DNA from: Methanobrevibacter sp.
GTDB taxonomy: Archaea; Methanobacteriota; Methanobacteria; Methanobacteriales; Methanobacteriaceae
DNA: 64,000 nucleotides
Direction: 5' to 3'
NCBI RefSeq assembly: GCF_017410345.1
Contig: NZ_JAFQQZ010000045.1
Location: 62,001 to 126,000, forward strand
The notes below the pieces were generated by a model. The model had not been told where the DNA came from and ran no database searches. It worked only from the letters and a program-made list of their open reading frames with translations. This document shows positions 27,478-35,836 of the stretch, piece by piece. Positions within the stretch are counted from its first letter, which is position 1. Every line of letters begins with the position of its first letter. The translations under genes were made by a program, and so were the position numbers.

Positions 27478-28005
27478 TTATTCTGCGAAAAATGGAGCCA
27501 TTTCCTTTAAGGCCAATTGGATTTTCGGTTTTTCACCATACAATGCAATTGTCAAGTCACTGTCAAACTCCATTATAAGACCATAATATTCAGCTATTTC
27601 CTGTATTCTATCTTCTGAAATTGGATTTCTTAAAGTAATCTTTGCATAGGATAATCCTGGAGGAACATTCAAAATGAATCTGGATTGGGTGTCTGAAAGC
27701 TTGAAGATCTCTTCACCCCTGTTTGCCCTTTGAAGCTTGTCTAACCATTCCTCATAGAATTCCTTGTCATACTCCTCAGCAAGGGAAAGCAATATTCCCT
27801 GGATTTCATTCAAGGACATGTCTGCCTTAGCCATCTCATTGATCATATCCGGATGGGAAGGATCCTTCTTATAAAATCCAATCTGGGATTTGACCAAGCC
27901 CAAGTCCTTATTCAATTCATTTGGAATTGGAATGCCTTTCTTGTGAAGCTCTGATGAAAGGTTAGCAATAACCAGCCAAGATTGTTCTATAGGCAATGTA
28001 CTCAT
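27478..28005 (-). CDS. DUF2096 family protein
   Basis: 175 aa archaeal protein of unknown function. Starts MSTLPIEQSWLVIANLSSEL (helical) and has a C-terminal alpha/beta half (AKITLRNPISEDRIQEIAEYYG...LTIALYGEK). The layout matches DUF2096 as I know it. Its ATG overlaps the stop of the gene before it (ATGA overlap at 28002-28005), so the two are translationally coupled. Confidence 0.75.
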   Translation of the reverse strand: MSTLPIEQSWLVIANLSSELHKKGIPIPNELNKDLGLVKSQIGFYKKDPSHPDMINEMAKADMSLNEIQGILLSLAEEYDKEFYEEWLDKLQRANRGEEIFKLSDTQSRFILNVPPGLSYAKITLRNPISEDRIQEIAEYYGLIMEFDSDLTIALYGEKPKIQLALKEMAPFFAE

Positions 28006-28271
28006 AAATGTCCTTCCAATATTTTTAAGGTAGTGACATTGACTTTTGCGTCAGCTTCTCTCAATTCTCTTTTGATCTCATTGAGATTGTTGTATTTGTC
28101 TAGGAAGAGAACATGGTGACTACCAGTGCCGGTAATGTCTAGAATAGCGATTTCATCTTGATCCTTAATCTCATCTCTACCTTCAATAGCTGCTTTAAAT
28201 TGTACATAAGGCCCATATTCTTCAGGAAGGTCCTTGAATCTAAATATTCCACCTAAAATTGCAATAAACAT
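28002..28271 (-). CDS. DUF749-like small protein
   Basis: 89 aa starting MFIAILGGIFRFKDLPEEYG. The start at 28271 is set by AGGAG eight bases before ATG; the open frame continues 18 codons upstream without SD. Middle contains IEGRDEIKDQDEIAILDIT and GTGSHHVLFLDKY. I recall this layout as DUF749; function unknown. Coupled to the DUF2096 gene by a 4-base overlap, so the products probably act together. Confidence 0.65.
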   Translation of the reverse strand: MFIAILGGIFRFKDLPEEYGPYVQFKAAIEGRDEIKDQDEIAILDITGTGSHHVLFLDKYNNLNEIKRELREADAKVNVTTLKILEGHL

Positions 28272-28579
28272 ATTATTTCTCCTAATTCTTAATTCATAAA
28301 ATTCAATGCTGGCAAGACCAGTCATTATCCCAGTAAAGCCAGTTAATTATTATCCAAATCTATATAATTTTATATAATAATAAATTATATGAATATATTT
28401 TTAGTTATAGTAATTAATATAGTTTATTATTATACTAATAATTTTTATACATTGTAATTATTCAATTTCATTAAATCAATTTAGCATCATACAAATAATT
28501 CCATACAATATTGACAATCATGATCCATTTTTTAATATTGGAAATCCAAAAATAGTTGATTAATATACGAACTAAAAAA
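28272..28579. other. A/T-rich gap between DUF749 operon and hdrCB terminator
   Basis: No gene seen. TATA-like ATTTATTATATAAAATT (minus) around 28365-28390 is the likely promoter of the DUF749-DUF2096 pair. The rest is featureless. Confidence 0.4.
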
Positions 28580-28626
28580 AATTGTTTAAAAAAAAGAAAA
28601 AATACTTATCACATAAAGTGATAAGA
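28580..28626 (-). terminator. Terminator of hdrCB
   Basis: Minus strand: stem CTTATCAC/GTGATAAG (28605-28625, 5-base loop) followed by T-rich DNA with runs of six and eight T. It lies about 45 bases after the hdrB stop and just after a second hairpin. Confidence 0.7.
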
Positions 28627-28639
28627 ATTTTGGTCAAGG

Positions 28640-28660
28640 TTTTGAGCCGTAGGCTCAAAA
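28640..28660 (-). terminator. Perfect hairpin directly after hdrB
   Basis: TTTTGAGCC/GGCTCAAAA, nine base pairs around a 3-base loop, 10 bases past the hdrB stop. With no T-run of its own it could be a 3' stabiliser rather than the terminator, which follows at 28580-28626. Confidence 0.6.
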
Positions 28661-28670
28661 GCTTGTCTGC

Positions 28671-29555
28671 TTATTCGAGTTTTGCAAGTACAGGAGCTGC
28701 GTCGATTAATTGTGCGTCGAAAGTTAATTCGTCTGCGCTTAATCCCATAGCTAATCCGTATAATTGAGCTAAGTGCATTACAGGGAATGCGAAGTCAGTT
28801 CCGTATTTTGCGTTAACTTCAGTTTGACCTACATCGAATTGTAAGTGACAGAATGGGCAAACTTCTACAATAGCGTCTACACCAGCTTCAGCCATAGCGT
28901 CGAGTTTTTCTTTGGTGTAACTTAAGGTTACATCAATGTCTCTTGCTCTTAAACCTCCACCTGCACCACAGCACATCATTTTGTTTTTGTATGGTACGGA
29001 TTTAGCACCAGTGATTTCTACTAATTCATCTAAGATGGTTGGGTTTTCTGCGGATTCTTCAATTCCTACTTCAGCAGTAGGTTTTAAGAAGTGGCATCCG
29101 TAGTGTACTGCTACATTAATACCTAAGTCTTTGGTGAACATTTCAGAAAGTTTGTCAAGACCTACGTCGTTGTATAAGATTTCTGCAAAGTGTCTTACTT
29201 TGATTTCACCTTTGTATTGTTTGTCAGTGGTTTCAGCTAAGATAGCGTTGATTTCGTCTTTTTTAGCTGGGTTTTCTTTTAATAAGTGGTCACATTCACG
29301 TAAGGAACCGAAACATCCGTTACATTCGGTCATGATGTCTGCACCCATTTCTTCTGCAATTGCGAGGTTACGTGCTGCAATGGTAGCCCAGGTGGTTTGG
29401 TCAAAGGATCCGAATACACCAGGTGCAGGACAACAGGAAGCTCCTTCCATGTCTTTTAATTCAATGTCTAATTTATCGAATAAGATTCTAGTTGCTTTTT
29501 CGATACCAGGGTAACGGTTGTTCATGATACAACCTAAGAAATATGCAATCTCCAT
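28671..29555 (-). CDS. hdrB: CoB-CoM heterodisulfide reductase subunit B
   Basis: 294 aa. Catalytic subunit that splits CoM-S-S-CoB at two non-cubane [4Fe-4S] clusters held by CCG domains. Seen: CIMNNRYPG and SCCPAPGVFG, CNGCFGSLREC, then HYGCHF, MMCCGAGGGLR and VCPFCHLQFD, the complete cysteine sets. Works with HdrC and HdrA (not here) in the electron-bifurcating Hdr/Mvh complex. Codon use is visibly smoother (fewer rare codons, repeated GGT/GTT/GCT) than neighbours, fitting high expression. It lies 21 bases after hdrC; SD AAGGAG. Confidence 0.96.
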   Translation of the reverse strand: MEIAYFLGCIMNNRYPGIEKATRILFDKLDIELKDMEGASCCPAPGVFGSFDQTTWATIAARNLAIAEEMGADIMTECNGCFGSLRECDHLLKENPAKKDEINAILAETTDKQYKGEIKVRHFAEILYNDVGLDKLSEMFTKDLGINVAVHYGCHFLKPTAEVGIEESAENPTILDELVEITGAKSVPYKNKMMCCGAGGGLRARDIDVTLSYTKEKLDAMAEAGVDAIVEVCPFCHLQFDVGQTEVNAKYGTDFAFPVMHLAQLYGLAMGLSADELTFDAQLIDAAPVLAKLE

Positions 29556-29576
29556 AATAATAACTCCTTAATCAAT

Positions 29577-30500
29577 CTATTCTAATTCACCGGTTTCCAT
29601 GTTGTAACCGATTAATTTATCAAATTCACATGCTGCACAGATTTTTTGGACTTCTTCTAATGCTTCAGGGAATGAATGTACTGTTGGAGGTAATTCATCA
29701 AGTCCAATAGCTTTTCTTAAATCTTTGGTTTTGTCGTTGATTGGTACACCGTGACCAAATTTGATTACGTAGGAACCAGTTGCTTTGTGAGCATCTGCCA
29801 TGTAACCAGCTTTAGCTGCTTCGTTACGTGCCATTTTGATGATGTCTACGATCTTTACGCTTCTAGGACATCTTTCTTGACAGGTGTAACAGGTGGTACA
29901 CATCCATAATGCAGGATCAGATACTACTTCTTCTCTGAGTCCTAATAAACATTTTCTTACAATTTGTCTTACTCTGTAAGGAGTTCTTCTACCAGAAGGA
30001 CATCCTCCACCACAGGTACCGCATTGGAAACAGTGGTCTACAGTTTCAATTCCAGCATCAACGAATTTTTGAGTAAATTCTTTATCAATATCATCCATTG
30101 AATATATATCATTTTCTTTTAATAAAGTCATATTATCGCTCTCTTCATTTTCTTCTGAAGCTTCTTCTTCAACAGCCTCTTCAGCAGCCGCTTCCAAAGA
30201 CTCTTCATCTTCTGAAAGTTTATCATCTAATGATTCTTCCGCATTATCTAAAGAAACTTCCTCTTCAGGAACCTCTTCAACTGCTTCTTCAACAGCTTCT
30301 TCTTCAACAGGAGCTTCTTCTTCTGCTTCAGCTACTTCTTCAATAGCTTCAGAATCAGATTTAGTTTCAATTTCCTCTTCGGAAGATGTCTGTATAGCAT
30401 CAGCAGCTTCTTCAACAGATTCTGCTTCTTTAGATAAATTCTCTTCTATATCTTTTTCTGCCCTACCAATGAGGGATTTAAGAGTATCTAACACAGACAT
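29577..30500 (-). CDS. hdrC: CoB-CoM heterodisulfide reductase subunit C with acidic N-terminal extension
   Basis: 307 aa. Two cubane clusters in CFQCGTCGGGCPSG and CTTCYTCQERCP carry electrons from HdrA to HdrB. The catalytic part starts near MTLLKENDIYSMDDIDKEF; before it lie about 120 residues of Glu/Ala/Ser-rich sequence (EEAPVEEEAVEEAVEEVPEE), making it far longer than the usual roughly 185-190 aa. N-terminus MSVLDTLKSLIGRAEKDIEE may form an amphipathic helix. Start at ATG 30500 behind AGGTG; the frame can also be read from GTG 30512. Stop is 21 bases before hdrB. Confidence 0.93.
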   Translation of the reverse strand: MSVLDTLKSLIGRAEKDIEENLSKEAESVEEAADAIQTSSEEEIETKSDSEAIEEVAEAEEEAPVEEEAVEEAVEEVPEEEVSLDNAEESLDDKLSEDEESLEAAAEEAVEEEASEENEESDNMTLLKENDIYSMDDIDKEFTQKFVDAGIETVDHCFQCGTCGGGCPSGRRTPYRVRQIVRKCLLGLREEVVSDPALWMCTTCYTCQERCPRSVKIVDIIKMARNEAAKAGYMADAHKATGSYVIKFGHGVPINDKTKDLRKAIGLDELPPTVHSFPEALEEVQKICAACEFDKLIGYNMETGELE

Positions 30501-30509
30501 TGAAAAACA

Positions 30510-30623
30510 CACCTAGGACAATCATAGGTTTACCTCACGTCCTTAATTATAATTATATTAGAATAGTATATAAAGGTTTTGAAAAATTTTGAAAGTGTAA
30601 CCTAAAAGGTGACACCCTTTAGG
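30510..30623 (-). promoter_or_regulatory. hdrCB promoter, upstream inverted repeat and leader hairpin
   Basis: Minus strand, in order: inverted repeat CCTAAAGGGTG/CACCTTTTAGG (30601-30623, one mismatch, 1-base centre), TATA box TTTATATAC (30567-30575), and near the predicted transcript start a nested dyad: AGGAC/GTCCT (30515-30519, 30539-30543) enclosing AGGT/ACCT (30526-30535). The dyad abuts the SD of hdrC (30510-30514), so folding could affect translation. Confidence 0.55.
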
Positions 30624-30738
30624 CAGACCTTAAATGAATGGAAAATGGGATGAAAAAAATAAAAAAAGAAGATTCAGTTACATTAATAAAAAATATGATA
30701 AAAAAATAGAATAAAAAAAGTAAAAAAAGCAATGGAGA

Positions 30739-31182
30739 TTAATCCATTGAACTGACTGAATTCTCGGAAAGCTTTTTCAAAGTATCTGCAAAGGTATATA
30801 ATTCTTCTGATGGAAGATTCCCTTTTATTGCATCCTTCCACTCTTCAAAGATGTCAAGCAATATGTGGCAGGCTTCCTTTCCCTCTTCAGTCAACAGCAA
30901 TATTTTCTTTGTGTTGTTTTCAGCATCGATTGTCTTGGTAATCAGACCTTTGACCAATAGGTTCTTGGTGGTCTTGCTTATGTTTGCTTCAGTCACATGG
31001 AACTGTCTTACAAGGTCTATCTGATTAAGGCCTTCATTAGAATAAATCTCTAATAGGATTGGTATTTCACCGATGTTTATATCCATGGTGTCCATATTCT
31101 TTCTAAAGAACATTTCATAGCTTTTTAACAAGTTCATTAAGTAATTTACATGTTCTGGGATCATAGTCTCTTTTTTAGTCAT
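30739..31182 (-). CDS. MarR family transcriptional regulator
   Basis: 147 aa winged-helix regulator. DNA-binding part: LLEIYSNEGLNQIDLVRQFHVTEANISKTTKNLLVKGLITKTIDAENNTKKILLLTEEG, a typical MarR helix-turn-helix and wing. Dimerising helices flank it. SD GGGAGGG before ATG. Divergent from the ArcS-like gene across about 200 bases that contain a palindrome at 31308-31326, a probable autoregulatory site. Ligand unknown; hdrCB lies just downstream. Confidence 0.92.
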   Translation of the reverse strand: MTKKETMIPEHVNYLMNLLKSYEMFFRKNMDTMDINIGEIPILLEIYSNEGLNQIDLVRQFHVTEANISKTTKNLLVKGLITKTIDAENNTKKILLLTEEGKEACHILLDIFEEWKDAIKGNLPSEELYTFADTLKKLSENSVSSMD

Positions 31183-31307
31183 AAAAAATCCCTCCCTTTA
31201 TTGAAAGGAAAAATTTTTCAAATTGAACATTTGATAAAAATTTTGTAATCATCATTATACAGTATATCTAATTCTATATTTTTTAATATATAAAAAGTTA
31301 TTTAACT

Positions 31308-31326
31308 TACTTAAGTTAATTAAGTA
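31308..31326. promoter_or_regulatory. Palindromic operator candidate between marR-type and ArcS-like genes
   Basis: TACTTAA-GTTAA-TTAAGTA, perfect 7-base arms. It lies about 20-40 bases downstream of the plus-strand TATA (AATATATAAAA, about 31284-31294), over the expected start of the 31386 gene, and upstream of the regulator's own promoter. Plausible MarR dimer site. Confidence 0.5.
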
Positions 31327-31385
31327 TGTTTAAAAATGAATTTTAATTGCAAAAATATTAATTAATAAGAGGAATAGATAATTAA

Positions 31386-32153
31386 ATGAATCATAAAAAG
31401 GAAGGAATTTTAGATAAAATGAAACAGTTTGAAATCAAAAGCCATGACGGCCCCGGTAGATATGGAAAGCTTGGAGATATGGAAACTCCATTGATAATAG
31501 ACAAGGATGATTTTAATATAGCTGATGACGAGTCTTCAGCCTATGATGTTGAAAGGGAAATAGCCGAGTGGAGCGTAAGAGAGACCATTGAAAAGGCAAA
31601 AGATGTCGAAGATAAGGAAATAGCTGTAATCCAAGGAAGCAAATACATTGATTTAAGAATCAAATGCCTGAAGGAACTTGAAGAGCTCGGATACAACGGA
31701 TTCATCATAGCGAATGCAGATGACCTTCTCCTTCACCCAAGGGACTTGGTTGACCTGATTGTTGCATTAAGGCAAAACATGAAATCATCAAGCTATCTCA
31801 TATTCCCATTTGCAGAGGCCCAGTTCATTCCGCTTCTTGCATACATGGGAGTGGACGCATTCTTCGATGACATTGGAGAGTACTACAGCTATATCAATGT
31901 GCTCATGAGCCCAACCAAGAACTATGATCTTGAAACTTATAAAGTCTATGAAATGACTAGGGAGGAACTTGAAGCATATAATAAGAACACTATTGACTTC
32001 GTCTTAAGGGAAGTCAGGGAACACATGAAAAACAGCAGTCTAAGGAACCTTGTAGAGGAAAGGTCTGCCACAAGCCCACAGTATGCTTCCGCACTTAGGA
32101 TACTTGATAAAAATTATTCTGAGTATTTATTGGAGTATACTCAAGTTTATTAA
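31386..32153 (+). CDS. Archaeosine synthase / tRNA-guanine transglycosylase-like protein
   Basis: 255 aa. N-terminus FEIKSHDGPGRYGKLGDMETP resembles the opening of TGT/ArcS proteins; the C-terminal REHMKNSSLRNLVEERSATSPQYASALRILDK matches the segment that follows the TGT-like core in archaeosine enzymes. It lacks a PUA domain and an evident zinc site, so it is probably a split or reduced COG1549-type protein in the G15-archaeosine tRNA pathway. Whether it is catalytic is uncertain. ATG with AGAGGAAT SD; divergent from the MarR gene. Confidence 0.6.
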   Translation: MNHKKEGILDKMKQFEIKSHDGPGRYGKLGDMETPLIIDKDDFNIADDESSAYDVEREIAEWSVRETIEKAKDVEDKEIAVIQGSKYIDLRIKCLKELEELGYNGFIIANADDLLLHPRDLVDLIVALRQNMKSSSYLIFPFAEAQFIPLLAYMGVDAFFDDIGEYYSYINVLMSPTKNYDLETYKVYEMTREELEAYNKNTIDFVLREVREHMKNSSLRNLVEERSATSPQYASALRILDKNYSEYLLEYTQVY

Positions 32154-32214
32154 TTAAAAAAAGTTAAAATAAAGAAGAATTAATCTTCTTTATACTATTT
32201 TTGAATAGATAAAT

Positions 32215-32445
32215 CTATTCCACATCAAAATCGACTACATCTTTATTGTCTTTTACTATTTTTGCAATGGCTTCTTCAGCAGCATTTAATTTTTCATCAC
32301 ATTCCTTTACCAATACCATAGCTTTTTTAAACTCTTCTATTGCATCATCCAAAGGAACTTCACCTGATTCCAATCTTGCTACGATTCTTTCCAATTCTGC
32401 TAAATTCTCTTCAAAACTAAAATTTTTCTCATTTTCTTCAACCAT
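32215..32445 (-). CDS. xseB: Exodeoxyribonuclease VII small subunit
   Basis: 76 aa. NFSFEENLAELERIVARLES followed by GEVPLDDAIEEFKKAMVLVKEC is the XseB signature helix pair. Forms the XseA-XseB enzyme that degrades single-stranded DNA to oligonucleotides. Start at the second ATG of ATATGATG because AGGTG is then five bases away; the frame itself extends into xseA. 28 bases after xseA. Confidence 0.9.
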   Translation of the reverse strand: MVEENEKNFSFEENLAELERIVARLESGEVPLDDAIEEFKKAMVLVKECDEKLNAAEEAIAKIVKDNKDVVDFDVE

Positions 32446-32473
32446 CATATCACCTTTAATTAATTTAAAATTA

Positions 32474-33730
32474 TTATAAAACTCTTGTATTGACTCTACC
32501 ATCTTCAAATTCCAGTTCAACTATATCATCCTTTTCCAAATCCTTAGCATAAGACACTACCTTCCCTCCTGTCCTTGCTACAGAATAACCTCTCTTTAGA
32601 GTTAACAAAGGATTTAAAATCTCCAATTTATCCATATTCCTTACTAAATTATTGTTTTTTCTTTCCAATATCGATTGCGGATTTCTAAAAACATTTGAAC
32701 TTTTTGCATTAGATAGACGTATTTGACTATCTCGAATCAACTTGTTGGAAGATGATTCCAATTTTCCTCTTATGTTCTCCAAATCCAAAATTTTCTCCTG
32801 ATAAATCCTTAAAGGATTTTTTATCCTAGGCCTTTGCTTGATCTTTTCAAGTTTTTCCCTGTTATCAGATACCTGTTTTGCAATGGTCTTATTTGCTCTT
32901 GAATTAAAATTATTCAAATTTGACTTTATTTCATTAATATCTGGAACTGCAAGTTCTGCAGCTGCAGTTGGAGTGGCCGCCCTTAAGTCTGCCACATAAT
33001 CTGCAATGGTCCAATCGGTTTCATGCCCCACTGCACTTATTACAGGAGTTTCACACCCTAAAATAGCTTTTGCAACGATTCTTTCATTGAAGGCCCATAA
33101 ATCTTCTATGCTTCCTCCCCCTCTGCCTACAATAAGGGTGTCCAAGTCAAATTCCCTATCTGCTATGTATATCTGCTTTACAATATTGTTGGCCGCCAAT
33201 TTTCCTTGAACAAGAGATGGGAACAGAATGATTTGACACAAAGGCCATCTTCGTTTTATTGTAATCACAATATCCCTGATTGCCGCACCGGTAGGAGCTG
33301 TGACAACACCAACCCTTTTGGGAAAATTTGGTATTGGCTTTTTTAGTGAGTCATCGAAATAACCTGCTTCTTTCAGCTCTTTCTTCAATTGTTCAAAAGC
33401 GATGTATAATTCACCTTTTCCATCTTCTGTTAACTTATTAACAAATAATTGATACCTTCCATAAGGATTATAAACATCCACATATCCGCTTACCAAAACC
33501 TTCATACCATCTTCAGGCTCAAATTTTAGAAATTGGGCATTGCCACGAAACATTACCGCAGGAATGACACTGCCTTTATCTTTTAAACTGAAATAATAAT
33601 GTCCTGGTGAGGAACGCCTAAAATTAGATATTTCTCCCCTTACATAGACTCGCTTCAAATTCGAATCGGAACTTATCAAACTCTTTATATACTCTGTAAG
33701 TTGAGATACTGACATATATTCATCTTTCAT
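32474..33730 (-). CDS. xseA: Exodeoxyribonuclease VII large subunit
   Basis: 418 aa. N-terminal OB fold (LKRVYVRGEISNFRRSSPGHYYFSLKDK), catalytic core with APTGAAIRDI, GRGGGSIEDLWAFNE and ISAVGHETDWTIADYVADLRAATPTAAAE, then a long coiled coil and a C-terminal RGYSVART...VELEFEDGRVNT motif. All are family hallmarks; complete. Exonuclease VII is essentially a bacterial enzyme, so this pair was probably acquired by a gut-methanogen ancestor. Operon with xseB. Confidence 0.94.
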   Translation of the reverse strand: MKDEYMSVSQLTEYIKSLISSDSNLKRVYVRGEISNFRRSSPGHYYFSLKDKGSVIPAVMFRGNAQFLKFEPEDGMKVLVSGYVDVYNPYGRYQLFVNKLTEDGKGELYIAFEQLKKELKEAGYFDDSLKKPIPNFPKRVGVVTAPTGAAIRDIVITIKRRWPLCQIILFPSLVQGKLAANNIVKQIYIADREFDLDTLIVGRGGGSIEDLWAFNERIVAKAILGCETPVISAVGHETDWTIADYVADLRAATPTAAAELAVPDINEIKSNLNNFNSRANKTIAKQVSDNREKLEKIKQRPRIKNPLRIYQEKILDLENIRGKLESSSNKLIRDSQIRLSNAKSSNVFRNPQSILERKNNNLVRNMDKLEILNPLLTLKRGYSVARTGGKVVSYAKDLEKDDIVELEFEDGRVNTRVL

Positions 33731-33785
33731 TACATAACCCCAATACTTTTATACAAAGTTTATATGTTTGCTTATTTATAAGACT

Positions 33786-34349
33786 TTACTTTACGAATAT
33801 CTCCAAGAACTCGATATTCTCCTTACCAATATGATTTTCAATGCTTTCCAGAATGTTATAAATGGTACCATCAAAAATGGCATATGAAAGCGGCATGTGC
33901 TCATAATCCCAATAATCGGATCTTTGAATGAAACTGAGCAAGCTAAGTGCTTCAAGAAGATCCAAATCCTTCTTAGACAATATTTTCTCCCAATCAGCCT
34001 TAAGCTCAACATCGTACTTTTCCTTAAGGAGATTCACATATTCGTTATAATCTTCGATAAAAAGCTTGTATTTGAATATGATATTCACAAGAAGATAGTT
34101 CAATCCATCCAAATTGTAGTCCTTGCTTAAGACTTCCTTCTTGAAGTCATATTCCAAGATATATTTTTCTTCCAGGTCATTTTCATTTTCTATTTTTTCT
34201 AAAAAATCAGTATAAGTTTTGTTGTATGAGTCATAATACTCCTTAAGGTAAGACCTGAACTTGATTAGTTCATTCAACCTATCCTCCCATGACAGGTTTT
34301 CATCTGGAGCTTTTGCAATCTCATTTGCTATCTTGTGAAAATCTTTCAT
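33786..34349 (-). CDS. Hypothetical helical protein, 187 aa
   Basis: Unrecognised. Rich in Asp/Glu/Lys/Tyr and almost wholly helical (LREYYDS-like segments such as KFRSYLKEYYDSYNKTYTDFLEK); no membrane segment, cysteine pair or catalytic motif. Begins ATG behind TAGGAG. Separate from xseA by 55 bases on the same strand and about 130 bases from the K+ channel gene. It marks the left edge of the accessory region. Confidence 0.7.
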   Translation of the reverse strand: MKDFHKIANEIAKAPDENLSWEDRLNELIKFRSYLKEYYDSYNKTYTDFLEKIENENDLEEKYILEYDFKKEVLSKDYNLDGLNYLLVNIIFKYKLFIEDYNEYVNLLKEKYDVELKADWEKILSKKDLDLLEALSLLSFIQRSDYWDYEHMPLSYAIFDGTIYNILESIENHIGKENIEFLEIFVK

Positions 34350-34483
34350 CTTATGACTCCTAAATCATCATCTTAAAATGGTGAAAGAAATTGATACCAA
34401 ATAATTAAAATAATGAATAATTAAATAATAGCTTATAATTAGATTATTATTTTTAATTGAAAGAATCTTTAATTTAAATAAGC

Positions 34484-35314
34484 TTATTCCTTTTTCTCAA
34501 CAATGTCAATTAGGTAATCTATACGCTCGGACAGATTATTGATAGTTTCTTTCATTTCAGCCAATTCATCCTCATTTAAAATTGTCTTCCTCTTGATCTC
34601 ATCGATTGATGATTTGGTCTCATTCAAGTTGTCCTTAAGTGTGTTCATCTTCTGATTGAACTCTTCATTTTCCTTCTTGAAGACCTTGTCATTGAAGATG
34701 TAGGCAAAGCATGCTGTAAATACTGAAAACATCATCACTCCCGCTATAAGGACTATCAGTCCAATGAACCTTCCTATAGGGCTTGTAGGAATCATATCCC
34801 CATATCCGACTGTAGTGATTGTCTGGAATACGAACCAGACCGCATCAAAGATGGTCTTGATGTTCGGATCGAAGCAATACAATGCAATAATGGAACCTAG
34901 GATGATGACTATGAAAACAGCTATTATCCTGTCCAGATAAGTGGCATCCAATATCCTTTCAACAAATTTTGAAAATATTCTAAAGAGCAGAATCAATCTT
35001 AAAAGCCGGACCAGAACAATTGCAGGATAAGCATATAATGTGCTTAACATAAAAGGCAAAACAAGGAGGGCAATTGGAAATGATGCGAACAAATCCAGCC
35101 AATACTTATTGAAGAAGGCTTTCCTATCCCTTGATTTCTTAAGCTTCATTATGAAATTGATTATCAGGATTATACATAGAACCGTATCAAACAATAGGAT
35201 GAAATTTATGTATTCTGAGCTTAAGTTAAATAAAAGGGATCCTAGAATAAGCAGAATATCCAATATGACCAGTATTGTAAGGATTATGTCAAGTTTCTTA
35301 AAGTAGTCTTTCAA
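34484..35314 (-). CDS. Voltage-sensor-type potassium channel with C-terminal coiled coil
   Basis: 276 aa. Six membrane helices: S1-S3, an S4-like helix VRLLRLILLFRIFSKFVERI with regularly spaced Arg/Lys, and the pore with selectivity filter TITTVGYGDM. After S6 comes a roughly 65-residue coiled coil (about 212-276, NTLKDNLNETKSSIDEIKRK). No RCK domain. TTG start preceded by AAGGTGA. A second channel of the same plan is at 37522-38370. Likely a tetrameric K+ channel that senses voltage or a bound partner through the coiled coil. Confidence 0.9.
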   Translation of the reverse strand: MKDYFKKLDIILTILVILDILLILGSLLFNLSSEYINFILLFDTVLCIILIINFIMKLKKSRDRKAFFNKYWLDLFASFPIALLVLPFMLSTLYAYPAIVLVRLLRLILLFRIFSKFVERILDATYLDRIIAVFIVIILGSIIALYCFDPNIKTIFDAVWFVFQTITTVGYGDMIPTSPIGRFIGLIVLIAGVMMFSVFTACFAYIFNDKVFKKENEEFNQKMNTLKDNLNETKSSIDEIKRKTILNEDELAEMKETINNLSERIDYLIDIVEKKE

Positions 35315-35360
35315 TCTTTCACCTTCCTGCTTATTATTCTCTTTTTACCAATAAATAAAT

Positions 35361-35612
35361 CTATATTAAAATTTCAAAGAATTCCTTGTTCAAGTAGTTG
35401 ATATGGGTGATAAGTCGTCTTCTCTTTTGTTGAAGCACCTTGTGATTGTACATCAGGTCTTCATATCTGTCTTTATCGTATTCATGCCCCATATCCTTTT
35501 TACATTGAAGCTTCCAGAGCTCTTTGAATTGCTTGCTCATTTGATCTTTGATATCTTGTAATTGTATAGTGGATTCATTGATTTCTGAAGTTAATTCATC
35601 TATTCTTCTCAT
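35361..35612 (-). CDS. Short coiled-coil protein, 83 aa
   Basis: MRRIDELTSEINESTIQLQD... then KDMGHEYDKDRYEDLMYNHK: two helices probably forming an antiparallel coiled coil, no other motif. The start at 35612 is fixed by GAGGT seven bases upstream; the frame reads 17 codons further without SD. Lies 47 bases upstream of the K+ channel gene on the same strand, so cotranscription is likely; might pair with the channel's coiled-coil tail (inference). Confidence 0.7.
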   Translation of the reverse strand: MRRIDELTSEINESTIQLQDIKDQMSKQFKELWKLQCKKDMGHEYDKDRYEDLMYNHKVLQQKRRRLITHINYLNKEFFEILI

Positions 35613-35725
35613 GGTAAGACCTCTAAATAAATTAACCCATGATTTAAAAAAAGCGTTTACCATATGTAAAATAAGATTGGTTTTGATTGTTTATAAATAA
35701 AGAACAAGAGCATTTGGAAAGTAAT

Positions 35726-35836
35726 TTAATAATCTTCCTCATCAGGATAAAAATACCATCCCACATTTCCACCACAATAAGGACAGATAAGCTCTATAGG
35801 ATTTATAAGCTTGCCACAATAAGGACATTCTTCCAT
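35726..35836 (-). CDS. Mini zinc-ribbon protein, 36 aa
   Basis: Product begins MEECPYCGKLINPIELICPY and has CPYC...CPYC, one zinc ribbon, with an aromatic-acidic tail (WYFYPDEEDY). Start ATG 35836 overlaps the TGA of the upstream mini zinc ribbon (TGATG), with GGGGGTGAT as SD. Translationally coupled pair between a coiled-coil gene and the PH-like zinc-ribbon genes. Probably a zinc-dependent protein-interaction module. Confidence 0.78.
   Translation of the reverse strand: MEECPYCGKLINPIELICPYCGGNVGWYFYPDEEDY

Noticed and set aside
30098-30346. Leu-rich plus-strand frame
   Set aside because: Antisense of the Glu/Ala-rich hdrC extension.
31261-31386. Additional tRNA or sRNA in the MarR divergent region
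   Set aside because: No cloverleaf or box motif; only TATA boxes and the palindrome.
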